A stretch of 64,000 nucleotides of DNA from CAZQFV01 sp964613665 (GCA_964613665.1 CAZTIG010000016.1:1-64000), one strand, 5' to 3'. Numbered from the stretch's first letter, positions 42,701 to 51,058 are shown. The notes: generated from the sequence alone by a model not told the origin. A program made the numbers and translations.

Positions 42701-44439
42701 CTGCCGCCGGCGTCCTGCTGCCACCACGCGTAGACATCGTACACCCCGGGGGAATCAATCGCCGGAACCCACTGGACCTCGCCCCCCACGCCGCGCGGCG
42801 TGTACTGGGCGTCCACACAGTGCGGGTAGAGAGGGGCCGAGTGGAGCCACCAGTTGCCGTTGAAGGAGCCCTGGTCGGGACAGAGACCGCCGTCATTGTT
42901 GTTGTCCACCAGGATCGTCGTCGGGGCGGGCGTGGCCCTCCAGCGATCGACCCTCTCGCGCGTCAGCCGGATCCAGTAGCGGTCGGTCCAGGCGCCGCCG
43001 GAGGGGCCATGGGGCGTCTCGTTGAAGGGATGCGCCATGGGGCACTGGCCAAAGTTGCCGTTGTAGCCGTGCTCGATACACCAGGTCAGGTCCGGGGCGA
43101 TGTAGCTCTCCAGCCGGGAGATGGCGGTGCCCTCGCACAGCTCGTTCCAGGACTCGACGACGACCAGATTGACCGCGCTGTTGACCTCGTCCCAGCTCTT
43201 CTCGTAGTAGAGGCCCTGTTTCTCCTGCCCCGGAACGAGCACCGGATCGGCGGCCGTGCCCACATCCCACCAGCGGGCATAGTACGTCGTCGCCCCGCAT
43301 CCGGCGGGAGGGTTCGGGACGGGGCCGTACGGCCCGCTGTAGGCACAGGCGTCCATGCCGGGGCCCAGGTAGGCCGTGGTGTAGCCGTTGGCCGGGTTGG
43401 AAAAGACGCGCGCACCCACGCCGCTCCCGGCCATGGCGAAGTTGGACCAGCCGTCGATAGCGTGCCACTGCGCATGGGGAGCCGGACACATGCTGTCCAG
43501 GCGCAGGTCGCTGTCGGACGGCTGGCCCCAATCCACGTCGGGCAGCAGGAAAGGCTCCACCCCGTACCTGTCGTAGAACAGGCCCTTGAGGCGGCACATC
43601 GTCTCGCTGCTGGCCCCGAGGTCATAGAAGAACCACCCGTGCCACATCAGGATCAGGGGCCGGCCGCCCTGCTCGATGGGGAGGCCGTTGTGGGTGGCCC
43701 ACATGCGCCGGGGGACCGTGTCGTGGAACGTCTGCCACTTGTACCAGAAATAGTCCGTGTTGGGCCGGCCGCCGGTGTAGCCGGTGAGCGACATGGGGTA
43801 CTGGCCCAGGTCCGTGTCGCAGGCGGGCAGGGGAAAGCCATTGTCCAGGCACCACTGGTGATGCTCGGACCAGGTGTCGTCGTACAGGGCGACCCGCAGT
43901 GGGTTGCCCAGGGTGTCCAGTGCGGGGACGAGGGCATCGTCCACGGCGGTGATCCTCTTGGAGAGCGTCATGAAGTAGCGGTACGGGTCGCCCGGGTCCA
44001 GCAGGCTGGCCCCGTCCCAGGAGATCAGGAAGGCGATATCCAGCCCGGCTTCGACCATGTCGCGGAACTGCCACTCCCACCAACGCTGCTGCGTCACGTT
44101 GTAGTAGGTATCGTTGTACGTGTCCCCCTGATAGGCCAGGCACCAGGGCGACCCGTGGAAACAGGTGGGGTTCTCCTGCACCAGGCCGGGGGGGTGAAAG
44201 GCGACCCAGTTGTAGGGGTTGACGCCGTCGGGGTCGTTGGGAAAGAGCCACCAGTAGAATAGGTAGGCCCCGGCCAGCTTCGTAGCGCCCTGGAGCGCGC
44301 CGGAGGCGGGCGGCTCTTCCCGGTCCGCGGGACCGGTGCCGGCCCAGGCCGGGCCCGGCAGCAGCCCCAGAAGGATGACCAGGATCAGTACGGGGGTGGT
44401 CCCTGCTGAGATGCGCTTTGCCACACGGTGTTGGCCCAT
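39748..44439 (-). CDS. Large secreted DUF5010/GH-like protein with golvesin-like domain and eight Ig-like repeats
   Basis: 1563 aa from ATG 44439 (GGGAGGAG upstream); signal peptide to about residue 35. Residues 45-500 look like a DUF5010/GH99-71-like glycosidase-type domain (AGAYLFYWWLFPND, GLDIAFLISWDGASL, PLILMWHGWFF, VVVESWNELCEGTA, the last with a candidate catalytic Glu). Residues 505-650 form a golvesin/CBM-like domain (VYDVYAWWQQDAGG, VVLADAVRLVY). YLPLLVRP near 655 is followed by a Pro-rich linker. Eight ~95-residue FN3/Ig-like repeats follow, with consensus APSSxVxxLPxYS, VTWSGQDxxSGIAxYDVQV and Y-x-FRSRAxDRAGN. The C-terminal 40 residues are Arg-rich. Likely a surface carbohydrate-active protein. 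Confidence 0.8.
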   Translation of the reverse strand: MGQHRVAKRISAGTTPVLILVILLGLLPGPAWAGTGPADREEPPASGALQGATKLAGAYLFYWWLFPNDPDGVNPYNWVAFHPPGLVQENPTCFHGSPWCLAYQGDTYNDTYYNVTQQRWWEWQFRDMVEAGLDIAFLISWDGASLLDPGDPYRYFMTLSKRITAVDDALVPALDTLGNPLRVALYDDTWSEHHQWCLDNGFPLPACDTDLGQYPMSLTGYTGGRPNTDYFWYKWQTFHDTVPRRMWATHNGLPIEQGGRPLILMWHGWFFYDLGASSETMCRLKGLFYDRYGVEPFLLPDVDWGQPSDSDLRLDSMCPAPHAQWHAIDGWSNFAMAGSGVGARVFSNPANGYTTAYLGPGMDACAYSGPYGPVPNPPAGCGATTYYARWWDVGTAADPVLVPGQEKQGLYYEKSWDEVNSAVNLVVVESWNELCEGTAISRLESYIAPDLTWCIEHGYNGNFGQCPMAHPFNETPHGPSGGAWTDRYWIRLTRERVDRWRATPAPTTILVDNNNDGGLCPDQGSFNGNWWLHSAPLYPHCVDAQYTPRGVGGEVQWVPAIDSPGVYDVYAWWQQDAGGSQDASFRLAGSGGSIARVDQSRGQDAGYWNYLGRASFSTGSGVALSSVATTGEVVLADAVRLVYRGAYTPPPMTFHSYLPLLVRPGASEGLVPPPRESYPPPLGATPPPTPAPPSYPPPPTGTPIPPPTPSPSPTPTSPPGDTQAPSSAVEALPPYQNQPAGFAVTWSGADPGGSGIAMYDVQVRDGSGAWTDWLPHTSLHSWWFMPVQDGHTYYLRSRAHDRAGNVEPWPSSPAHDTFTTVDLTAPSSHVQGLPAYSRASFPVTWSGQDSVSGVASYDVQVCQDNCTGPTPIWSDWLVGTTQTTATFQNGQDGRTYSFRSRAHDRAGNSEAWPAGPDASTLVDTYAPTSAVAGLPPYSRAPLSVTWSGQDSASGIATYDVQYCLADCTRPAQAVWTDWLVATPATQGLYQGADGPVHFRCRARDRAGNVEDYPLVPDAGTEIDSLPPSSQVQALPPYSGPACTVSWSGQDALSGIAGYDIQVCAGRCDDPGGDEGHWSGWLTGTTALSGTFGGGIDGQAYSFRSRARDRAGNVEAWPQQPDATTIVDKAPPASQVTALPPFSLDAFTVTWSGQDAASGIAFFDVQTCRGDCAAAGSRWSDWLTRTTALSATFSGGEDSVPYAFRCRAVDRVGNAEPWPLLPDAATTVDTAAPISKLAPLPLYSRAVFTVTWLGQDAGCGVAGYDVQVRTLDLGPVPDDWQDWLSETTSLAAPFTGTHGQRVAFRVRARDVLGNLEEYPPEATVSTVVDAAGPQTWLEPPQLVDHSSYLVRWGGHDVPAGLSAYDVYLRDDALESWELWQQAVTATQAIFTATAGHTYHLCVRGVDRAGNDEAKDCPGMLAGWPIASEAVISAAPVSRVDELPPSMPTPSFHVRWSTWPQAAAVDVQFMDEADGQWRDWLHGVRGHSARFTGQPGHGYAFRSRAVDAAGQPLEPWPWSYDARTVVPEGPHDRNSTLPPDRWTRPARRSAAMAPPGARRSRTDAV

Positions 44440-44491
44440 CGTTCTCCTCCCTTCACTCCTTCGCTCGTGCCTGGTGGCCGGCGGGCCGGTC

Positions 44492-45568
44492 CTACGGCGC
44501 ACCGCTCTCCGCATAGCACGCCAGAGCCCCTGCCGCCGCGCCGTAGATCTCCGGAAGCGCACCGGCCTTGAGCGCGCGCGCGACGAAGCGCTGCTCCAGC
44601 TCCACGGCCGACCAGGTCGCCCCGCCATCGCTGGAACGATACAGCTCCTGGTACTGCCGCTGCACATAGAGCACCGACGGGTCGGGGTTCACTCCGGTCC
44701 AGGTAAGCTGATGGGACCCCGTCCGGGCATCACGGGGCAGGTCGCCGCTGATATCCTGCCAGCTCCTGCCGCCGTCGCTGGAGCGCCACAGGTCGCGGCC
44801 GGCCAGGTAGAGGGCGCCGCTCCGATCGTCCACGGTCAGGAAGCCGCTGGCGCGGTGCACGGTCTCCCACGTCCGGCCGCCGTCGCGCGAGCGAAAGGTG
44901 CCCACCGCGTCCTCGACCGCGTAGAGGTCGCCGCTGTGCGGGTGGACCAGGAGCTGGACGATCGTCCGCGGCGGGTCGCCGGCCAGGGCCGGCCGCCCGC
45001 CGGCCGCGGCCCAGCGCGCTCCGCCGTCACTGGACCTCCACACCAGCCCCTCCCGTCCCCCAGCATAGAGCACCTGCGGGGCCCGGGGATCGAGGGCCAG
45101 GCTGAAGACGTCCTGCCCCTCCATGCCCCGGTCCATCAGCCGCCAGGTGACGCCGCCATCGCTGGAGCCATGGACCCCGGCGGCAGCGGTCCCGGCTTCT
45201 TCCGGCAGCGCCCGCCGGCAGGCGTAGAGGTCCTGGGGGTCCCGCGGGTCCACCACGATCTGCCAGGGGTAGAGCAGGCCGGTGCCGAGCAGTTGCCACG
45301 ACCGCCCGCCGTCGCTGGAGCGGGCCAGCCCGTCCTGGGCCCCGGCGTAGATGATCCCGCTGTCCGGCGGGCCAAAGGCGATCGCCGTAGGCGAGTGCAT
45401 CCCCAGGCCGCCCAGGACCGTCAGACCACCCGGCCCGGAGGCTGGGGCGGGGGACAGCGCTGCGGGCTCCGCCGGCGGGTCCGCCGGGGACGACGCCGCT
45501 GCGCCCCCGACCGTGCCGGCGAGCGCCAGCAGCACGACAACGAGCACACCCACACTCTTGCGCTTCAT
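44492..45568 (-). CDS. Secreted BNR/Asp-box beta-propeller protein
   Basis: 358 aa. Signal peptide residues 1-25, then at least six Asp-box motifs of the form SSDGGxxW (ARSSDGGRSW, GSSDGGVTW, RSSDGGARW, SRDGGRTW, WRSSDGGRSW, RSSDGGATW), each after a D-P-x-x-P-x-x-LYAG strand pair. This is a beta-propeller of the sialidase/sortilin/photosystem-II Ycf48-like kind. There is no sialidase active-site pattern, so it is a binding or scaffold protein. AGGAGG... precedes ATG 45568. It lies 29 bp after the YVTN-type protein gene and 52 bp before the GH-like gene on the same strand, so the three are probably one operon. Confidence 0.83.
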   Translation of the reverse strand: MKRKSVGVLVVVLLALAGTVGGAAASSPADPPAEPAALSPAPASGPGGLTVLGGLGMHSPTAIAFGPPDSGIIYAGAQDGLARSSDGGRSWQLLGTGLLYPWQIVVDPRDPQDLYACRRALPEEAGTAAAGVHGSSDGGVTWRLMDRGMEGQDVFSLALDPRAPQVLYAGGREGLVWRSSDGGARWAAAGGRPALAGDPPRTIVQLLVHPHSGDLYAVEDAVGTFRSRDGGRTWETVHRASGFLTVDDRSGALYLAGRDLWRSSDGGRSWQDISGDLPRDARTGSHQLTWTGVNPDPSVLYVQRQYQELYRSSDGGATWSAVELEQRFVARALKAGALPEIYGAAAGALACYAESGAP

Positions 45569-45597
45569 CGGTTCCTCCCTTCCCTTTCAGGTTGTGC

Positions 45598-47688
45598 CTA
45601 TCCGTCCCGATTCACCACCAGTGGCAGGTAGAAGTGGAAAGGCTGTAGCTCCTCCCACACCGAAAGGCTGTGGTCGTCCAGGTTGGCCACGTAGACGCGG
45701 CCGCTCCGTGGGTGGACCACAACGGCCACCGGCGACCGGCCCGTGCCGGCCGTCCCCACCAGCTGCGCCCCGACCAGCGTGGAGAGCGTGTCGCCATCCA
45801 GGCCGGTCACATAGGCATACAGCAGCGCCGGGTGCAGGGCGATGGCCCCGGGCCGGTCGCCCACGCCGACCTGGTGCACGACCTCGAGGCCATCGAGGAT
45901 GGAGATGACGTGGTCGGATCTCGCCACATACACCATCCCGCTGGCCCGATGCACGGCAATGTCGCCAGGACTGGCGCCCAGGGCGACCTCCGCCAACACC
46001 TCCGTCCCCGTGAGCACCCAGACCGAGTGGCGCGGGGGATCGGCCACATAGACCAGGCCGGTGACCGGATTGGCGGCGACGTCGCCCAGCCCGAGCCAGC
46101 CGTCGAGCGCCACGGTGCCCACGACATTGGCCCCGCCCAGGACCGTGACGGAGTGGTCGTAGTAGTTGGCGACATAGGCCAGGCCCGTGCGCGGGTTGAC
46201 GTCGACGGCATAGGGGCCGGCGCCAGCCTGGACGGTGCTGATGACCGCCGTGCCACTGAGGACGGCTACCCGGTGCGCCTCGAAGAGCGTGGCATAGACC
46301 AGGCCGCTGGCCGGGTTACTGGCCAGGCCATAGACCGGGGCCGGCACCCCCACCGTCGCCACTACCGCCGTGCCGCTGAGGATGCCGATGGACTCCTGGC
46401 TACTGACATAGACCAGGTCGTTGGCGGGGTTGACCAGCAGGTGGCGGGCCGGGGCGATCGTGGGGGTGGCCACGACGGTTGTACCGCTGACGACAAAGAG
46501 CCCGGCCGGGCCGGCCGCCGCGTAGACCAGGCCGCTGCCCGGGTGCACGGCCAGCTCCTGGGGCCGCGGAGCTGGGGGAATCGCGGCCGTGCGGGCCGTG
46601 CCACTGAGCACGGCCACGCCGACGTCGTCGGCCACATAGACCAGCCCGGTGACCGGGTTGACCCCGATCGCCCACGTCAGGGCCGCCACCTGACTGATCA
46701 CCGTGGTTCGGCTGATGACGGTGACGCCGCCCCAGTTGTGCCCCACATAGACCAGACCGGTGGCCGGATGGATGGCAATCTCGTCCGGTGAAGCACCGAC
46801 GTCCAGCGTCGCCGTGACGGCCGTGCCGGCAATTACCGAGACGGTGCCCTGGGCTGTGTTGCTCGTGTAGACCAGGCCGGTGACCGGGTTGGCCCGCAGT
46901 CGCCAGGGCGCCATGCCCAGGTCGATCGTCGCCAGCAGCGCCGTGCCGCTGAGGACGGCCACGCTGCCCTCCGCCCGGTTGGCGGCATAGACCCAGCCGC
47001 TGCCGGGATCCACGTCCACGTCGTAGGGGTGCCCACCGGCCAGGACGGTGGTCAGCACGGCAGTGTGGCTCAGCACGGTGAGCCGATCGCTGTACTCGGC
47101 GGCGACATAGACCAGGCCGCTCGCCGGATGGACCGCCAGGGCGCGAGGATAGCCGCCCACCGCCAGATGGGCCAGCGGCTGCGTCCCACTGAGCACGCCC
47201 ACGGTGCCGCAGGCGCCCTCGGCGGTGTACACGAGGCCGTTGACGTGGTCAGCGGCGATGGCCTCGGCCCCGCAGCCGCCGGCCACGGTCGTGATCGCCG
47301 TTGTGCCGCTGAGCACGGTCATGCTGGGGCCGCGCATGTTGGCCACGTAGACCAGGCCGGTGCCCGGGCCCGCGGCGATGGTGCGTGGGCCCGGCCCGAC
47401 GGCGACCATGGCTACCACCTGTGTGCCGCTGATGATGGTGACATCGTCGCTGCCCGAGTTGGCTACATAGACCAGGCCGGTGTGGGGGTCGGCGGCGATG
47501 CCGCTGGGTCCGGCGCCGATCCCCAGCCCCAGGGGGATGGTGCCTACAGCCTGTGAGTAGGCCCCGGCCGGCCGGACCAGCAGCGCCAGCAGAAGCACGG
47601 CGATGGCGATGCCCAGCGCCTCTGCACCCAGCACGATGATTCTCCTGGACAATACCGCGCGATCATGACGTCTCTGGCATCTCTCCAC
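45598..47688 (-). CDS. Secreted YVTN beta-propeller protein with sixteen repeats
   Basis: 696 aa from GTG 47688, which has AAAGGAGG seven bases upstream. A signal-anchor (about residues 17-42, IIVLGAEALGIAIAVLLLAL) is followed by sixteen ~40-residue repeats: P-x-x-(I/V/L)-A-x-(N/H/D)P-x-(T/S)GLVYVAN, then V-x-VLSGT-x-V-x-T-x-x-VG. Sixteen YVTN/NHL-type blades imply two eight-bladed or similar propellers. It ends FHFYLPLVVNRDG, the Chloroflexota-type motif. Probably surface adhesion or structural. It is first of three tandem minus-strand secreted-protein genes. Confidence 0.83.
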   Translation of the reverse strand: MERCQRRHDRAVLSRRIIVLGAEALGIAIAVLLLALLVRPAGAYSQAVGTIPLGLGIGAGPSGIAADPHTGLVYVANSGSDDVTIISGTQVVAMVAVGPGPRTIAAGPGTGLVYVANMRGPSMTVLSGTTAITTVAGGCGAEAIAADHVNGLVYTAEGACGTVGVLSGTQPLAHLAVGGYPRALAVHPASGLVYVAAEYSDRLTVLSHTAVLTTVLAGGHPYDVDVDPGSGWVYAANRAEGSVAVLSGTALLATIDLGMAPWRLRANPVTGLVYTSNTAQGTVSVIAGTAVTATLDVGASPDEIAIHPATGLVYVGHNWGGVTVISRTTVISQVAALTWAIGVNPVTGLVYVADDVGVAVLSGTARTAAIPPAPRPQELAVHPGSGLVYAAAGPAGLFVVSGTTVVATPTIAPARHLLVNPANDLVYVSSQESIGILSGTAVVATVGVPAPVYGLASNPASGLVYATLFEAHRVAVLSGTAVISTVQAGAGPYAVDVNPRTGLAYVANYYDHSVTVLGGANVVGTVALDGWLGLGDVAANPVTGLVYVADPPRHSVWVLTGTEVLAEVALGASPGDIAVHRASGMVYVARSDHVISILDGLEVVHQVGVGDRPGAIALHPALLYAYVTGLDGDTLSTLVGAQLVGTAGTGRSPVAVVVHPRSGRVYVANLDDHSLSVWEELQPFHFYLPLVVNRDG

Positions 47689-47856
47689 GGGTGCTCCTCC
47701 TTTCACCGTGCAGACCGCTCTTGTCCGCTCCTTTTCTCCGCCGGCCCGGGGAGAGCCGGCTCTGGCCACACCCGGCGCGACCACCTTCCGGCGGCGCGAC
47801 ACCTCTTCTCTCAGCCGGTCCCCTGCTGCCCCCCTCGGCGCGAACAGGATCCCGGC

Positions 47857-48141
47857 TCACCGGACATCATCCTCCCTGCTCCCCTCATCCGCCGGCCGCT
47901 CACCCCGGCCGGCAGCAGTCCCGCCGCAGCGGTACAGCTCCAGAAAGTGGTCCCGCTGCGCCAGGTACGCCCGCACCGGCACCTCGCCTTTTAGCCAGTT
48001 AACCCGGTTCGCCTGCGCGGTTTGCTGCGCTGCTGCCTGCCTCACGACGTCCTCCTTCACTTCTTGCTCCCATTCTGCTCCGGGCAACCCACGGGACCTC
48101 CGCCACGGCGTACGCCAGGTTGCCTCCCGCTGGCGTCCCAT
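47857..48141 (-). CDS. Hypothetical protein from a near-perfect consensus promoter
   Basis: 94 aa from ATG 48141 (GAGAGG nearby, followed by AAACG). The sequence is basic and Trp/Arg-rich at the start (GRQREATWRTPWRRSRG), then a helical stretch EWEQEVKEDVVRQAAAQQTA, QANRVNWLKGEVPVRAYLAQ, and a disordered acidic tail. No known family. The consensus promoter directly upstream strongly suggests it is transcribed. It lies just upstream of the three secreted-protein genes on the same strand, with a 170-bp gap. Confidence 0.55.
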   Translation of the reverse strand: MGRQREATWRTPWRRSRGLPGAEWEQEVKEDVVRQAAAQQTAQANRVNWLKGEVPVRAYLAQRDHFLELYRCGGTAAGRGERPADEGSREDDVR

Positions 48142-48165
48142 CGTTTCCTCTCCCGCCGTGGCGCC

Positions 48166-48194
48166 ATTATACCATACGCTTGTGGTTTTGTCAA
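48166..48194 (-). promoter_or_regulatory. Consensus sigma-70 promoter
   Basis: Minus strand: -35 TTGACA (48189-48194), 17-bp spacer, -10 TATAAT (48166-48171) preceded by TGG. Both hexamers are perfect and the region is the most AT-rich of the window. The transcript would begin about 18 bases before ATG 48141. Confidence 0.88.
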
Positions 48195-48415
48195 GTAGGT
48201 TCTCTATACTTTTACATCTACAGAACTTCAATTACACAGAGAGGCCGAGGGCAACCCAATGCGTCGCTCCCGCGCATACACAAGCGCGAGGAGGCCCGGT
48301 CACAACAAGGGAAAGGCACTGCGAAGACACGCACCAGGAGCCCCGCCCCGACCGGCGCCTGCTACCCTCGCGTCCCGGGAATGGCGACCCGGCAGCCTGT
48401 GGGAGAAGCTTTTCA

Positions 48416-48478
48416 GATTGGAGACTTCAGCCAGTCTGGCGGCCAGGTCTTGCTGCTCTTCGGCTGAAGCCTCCAATC
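48416..48478. repeat. Long inverted repeat (REP/MITE-like hairpin)
   Basis: GATTGGAGACTTCAGCC at 48416-48432 pairs with GGCTGAAGCCTCCAATC at 48462-48478: 17-bp arms, one mismatch, 29-base loop. It lies 30 bp downstream of the stop of the DUF2085 gene, so it may act as a terminator for that operon, or be a dispersed repeat. The rest of the 360-bp gap (48195-48415 and 48479-48508) shows nothing recognisable. Confidence 0.7.
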
Positions 48479-48508
48479 CATGCCCAGGGAACTCCCGCCG
48501 ACAGGCTG

Positions 48509-49435
48509 CTAACCCATCGACAGGGCGAACGAGCCGATGAGCAGATAGCGGACCCAGGCCATGGCAGCCGCCTCCAGCATTGCCAGCACACAGCCCCAGC
48601 CGAAGAGCGTCAGGGCCTCGTTCCACTGGACGACGCGGCCCACGCGGCGGGCCACCAGGGCGACCAGCAGGGTGTTCACGGTGCTCAGGGCCACAAACAA
48701 GCCGGCCAGGCTGAGGACCGCCAAGGGGTAGAACAAAAGCGGGGGATGCCACAGGAGCAGCCCGCCCACGGCCCAAGCGGCCAGGACCACCAGCCCGAGC
48801 TCGCGGAAGTTGGGGATGCTACGCACCTCCTGCGGCTCGCGCCACAGGGTCATGTGCAGGATGGGCGTCAGGAAGGCCGCCAGAGCAATGCCCTCCAGGC
48901 TGCCGGTGAGCAGGCGCAGGGTGTTGCCGGGCGGGTAGAGGTGAGGCAGCACTGGGAAGAGGGCCAGGTAGGAGTTGAGCCCGTCCAGGCCGACGACAAC
49001 GAGAAAGAGAAACAGCGCGACGGTGACCCCCACGGGGGGCAGGTCGGCCGGCCGGCGCCGTCCGCGCAGGAACGAGACCACCACGGTGACGAGAAACGAG
49101 ATGAAGATGCCGCTGCAGCGGGCGCAGAGTGGCAGTTGCACGCCGCCGACGACGAAGCTCCGCTCGGTGATGCGATGACAGACCCCCGCTCCCCAGAAGC
49201 CGGCCCCCTCGTGCACCAAGGCCGGTATCAGGAAGAGACCCAGTGCGAACAGCGTCCACGGCAGGGCAGTGCGCCAGTGGGCCCAGGCGCTGCGGGTCGG
49301 CCGCCGCGGCGGAGGCCCGGCCTCGGTCCCGGCCGGCGGCCCGTGGCGGAAGTAAGCGATCCCCCGGACGAGATCCCTCTCCTCCGGGGGATGGAACCGA
49401 GCGGCGCTCGACCGTCGCACCAGGCCCGTACCCAT
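48509..49435 (-). CDS. DUF2085 membrane protein
   Basis: 308 aa with about seven transmembrane helices. The hallmark VCHRITERSF...PLCARCSGIFI (Cys-His early, then CxxC-SG) is that of DUF2085. The N-terminal 50 residues are polar (HGPPAGTEAGPPPRRPTR). Cys/His motif suggests metal or heme binding, but the family's function is unknown. ATG 49435 has AGGAGGAG about 12 bases upstream. It is last gene of the S1-domain/DksA-like/DUF2085 operon and is followed by the inverted repeat at 48416. Confidence 0.82.
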   Translation of the reverse strand: MGTGLVRRSSAARFHPPEERDLVRGIAYFRHGPPAGTEAGPPPRRPTRSAWAHWRTALPWTLFALGLFLIPALVHEGAGFWGAGVCHRITERSFVVGGVQLPLCARCSGIFISFLVTVVVSFLRGRRRPADLPPVGVTVALFLFLVVVGLDGLNSYLALFPVLPHLYPPGNTLRLLTGSLEGIALAAFLTPILHMTLWREPQEVRSIPNFRELGLVVLAAWAVGGLLLWHPPLLFYPLAVLSLAGLFVALSTVNTLLVALVARRVGRVVQWNEALTLFGWGCVLAMLEAAAMAWVRYLLIGSFALSMG

Positions 49436-49471
49436 CGTGATGCCCGACTCCTCCTGCCGGCCGAGGACTCC

Positions 49472-49834
49472 TCACGCCCCTTCCTGGCGGGCGCAATCGA
49501 CGCACAGGACCGCATGCGGGATGATCTCCAGGCGAGCCCGGTCGATGCGCTTGCCGCACCGCCGGCAGATGCCGTAGGTACCGTCGGCGATACTCTGTAG
49601 CGCCATGCGGATCGACTCGATCTTCTCCCGCATGCGCTGATACAGCGCCAGGTTCACCTCCCAGGTATGAATGGCCGGGTCACCCTCTCCCAGGCTGTAG
49701 TCACCGCGCTCCTCCAGGCGGTTCTCGATCTCGGCCATCTTCTCGATCGTCTCGGCCAATTCCTCTTCCAGCCGATCCTTCTCCTGACGCATCTCGGCCA
49801 GACTCAGCTTGTCCTTGCCTGATGGCCCTGCCAT
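49472..49834 (-). CDS. DksA/TraR-type zinc-finger protein
   Basis: 120 aa. N-terminal coiled coil (EMRQEKDRLEEELAETIEKM, about residues 14-45) then the DksA/TraR C4 zinc finger: YGICRRCGKRIDRARLEIIP then CVDC. It lacks the tip Asp-Ala/Asp-Ala DxxDxA of DksA, so it is better called a TraR/DksA-like C4 protein than DksA itself. It probably binds RNA polymerase through the secondary channel (family inference). GAGGAGG precedes ATG 49834. It lies 30 bp after the S1-domain gene on the same strand. Confidence 0.85.
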   Translation of the reverse strand: MAGPSGKDKLSLAEMRQEKDRLEEELAETIEKMAEIENRLEERGDYSLGEGDPAIHTWEVNLALYQRMREKIESIRMALQSIADGTYGICRRCGKRIDRARLEIIPHAVLCVDCARQEGA

Positions 49835-49864
49835 GATGCCTCCTCAGCGCGATGACCCACCGGG

Positions 49865-51058
49865 TTATGCCTCAACGGGCGCTACCGGGATGTCGACCGC
49901 CGCGGCGCTCTCGGCCGGCCGGTTCACCCGCCGCTGCCACTCTTCCCACTCCCCGGCCCGCACGCGCCGCAGGCTCAACCCCAGCCTGCGGCGCGTGCCA
50001 TCGATGCGCACCAACCGCGCCAGGATCGGCCGGCCGACAGCCAACTCTTCCTCGGAACGACCGCTCTGGCGCACGTCCGCCTCGGTGACAAGACCCAGGG
50101 TGCCGTCCGCCGTAGCCAGAAAGAGCCCCGTCGCAGTCCGCCGGACCACCCGGCCTTCCACCAGCTGCCCCAGCCGGTAGCGCTCCATCACCGTCGGCCA
50201 GGGGTCGTCGTAGGTCTGCTTCAGGCTCAGGGAGACACGGCCCCGATCCCGGCTGACCCGCAGGACGAGGGCCTCTACCTCCTGGCCCTCCTGGAGGATC
50301 TCGCTGGGATGCAGCACCCGGAACCAGGCCAGCTCGGTGCGGTGGATCAGCCCGACCATTCCACCCAGCTCGACAAAGGCCCCGTATTCCGTCAGGGCGC
50401 GTACCCGCCCCCGGCAGAGCTCTCCCTTGCGCAGCTCGGCCAGGACGCGCTTCTGTTCCTGGGCCTTCTTGGCGCTCCGGCCCAGCCGCTCCGACAGGAC
50501 CAGCCGGCGGCCGCGCCGGTCCACTTCGACTACCTGGAAGGCCAACTGTTGGCCGACGAAGCGGGCCAACTGGGCCAGCTTCTCCTCACCCGTTGCCCGC
50601 CGCGGGAACCCGGTGATCTGCGACGCCGGCACAAAGCCACGGATATGGCCAAAGGGCACCACCAGGCCGCCCTTGTTGTAGCCGCTGACCCGCCCCTCCC
50701 AAACGCATCCCTGCTGCTGCAGCTCCTCGGCCCGCAGCCAGTCCCGCTCCTTGATCGCCAGGTACAAAGAGAGCTGCACGAGGCCGTGGACGCCATCCTC
50801 AGCGGTCACATAGACCAAGACCTCCTGGCCTTCCCGCAGCGACTCGCGTTCGGCCGCGGGCAGCTTCTGGAGATCGGCTGCAGGAACCAGGCCGCCCCTC
50901 CGGGCGTGGATGTCCACCGCCAACCCTTCGCCGGAGATCGCCATGATGACCCCCCGCCGGATATCTCCGCGGTGCGGCTCTTGCGGGTTCTCCACCTCAC
51001 GGAAGAGCTCGGCCATCGCCGGCTCATCCTGCTGTCGGCTGCGAGCATTGTCCTCCAC
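49865..51058 (-). CDS. S1 RNA-binding-domain protein (ribosomal protein S1-like)
   Basis: 397 aa from GTG 51058, which has GGAGG six bases upstream; longer frames start in the non-coding leader. Four S1 domains are visible: G-x-I-RRGVIMAISGEGLAVDI (about residues 33-100), VWEGRVSGYNKGGLVVPFGH (118-185), CRGRVRALTEYGAFVELGGM (207-275) and VEGRVVRRTATGLFLATADG (291-358). This is the 4-domain form of bacterial S1-like proteins, which bind mRNA to the 30S subunit or act as RNA chaperones. The middle domains carry the G-F-VP-x-S and G-L-IH motifs. First gene of an operon with a TraR/DksA-like protein and DUF2085. Confidence 0.9.
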   Translation of the reverse strand: MEDNARSRQQDEPAMAELFREVENPQEPHRGDIRRGVIMAISGEGLAVDIHARRGGLVPAADLQKLPAAERESLREGQEVLVYVTAEDGVHGLVQLSLYLAIKERDWLRAEELQQQGCVWEGRVSGYNKGGLVVPFGHIRGFVPASQITGFPRRATGEEKLAQLARFVGQQLAFQVVEVDRRGRRLVLSERLGRSAKKAQEQKRVLAELRKGELCRGRVRALTEYGAFVELGGMVGLIHRTELAWFRVLHPSEILQEGQEVEALVLRVSRDRGRVSLSLKQTYDDPWPTVMERYRLGQLVEGRVVRRTATGLFLATADGTLGLVTEADVRQSGRSEEELAVGRPILARLVRIDGTRRRLGLSLRRVRAGEWEEWQRRVNRPAESAAAVDIPVAPVEA

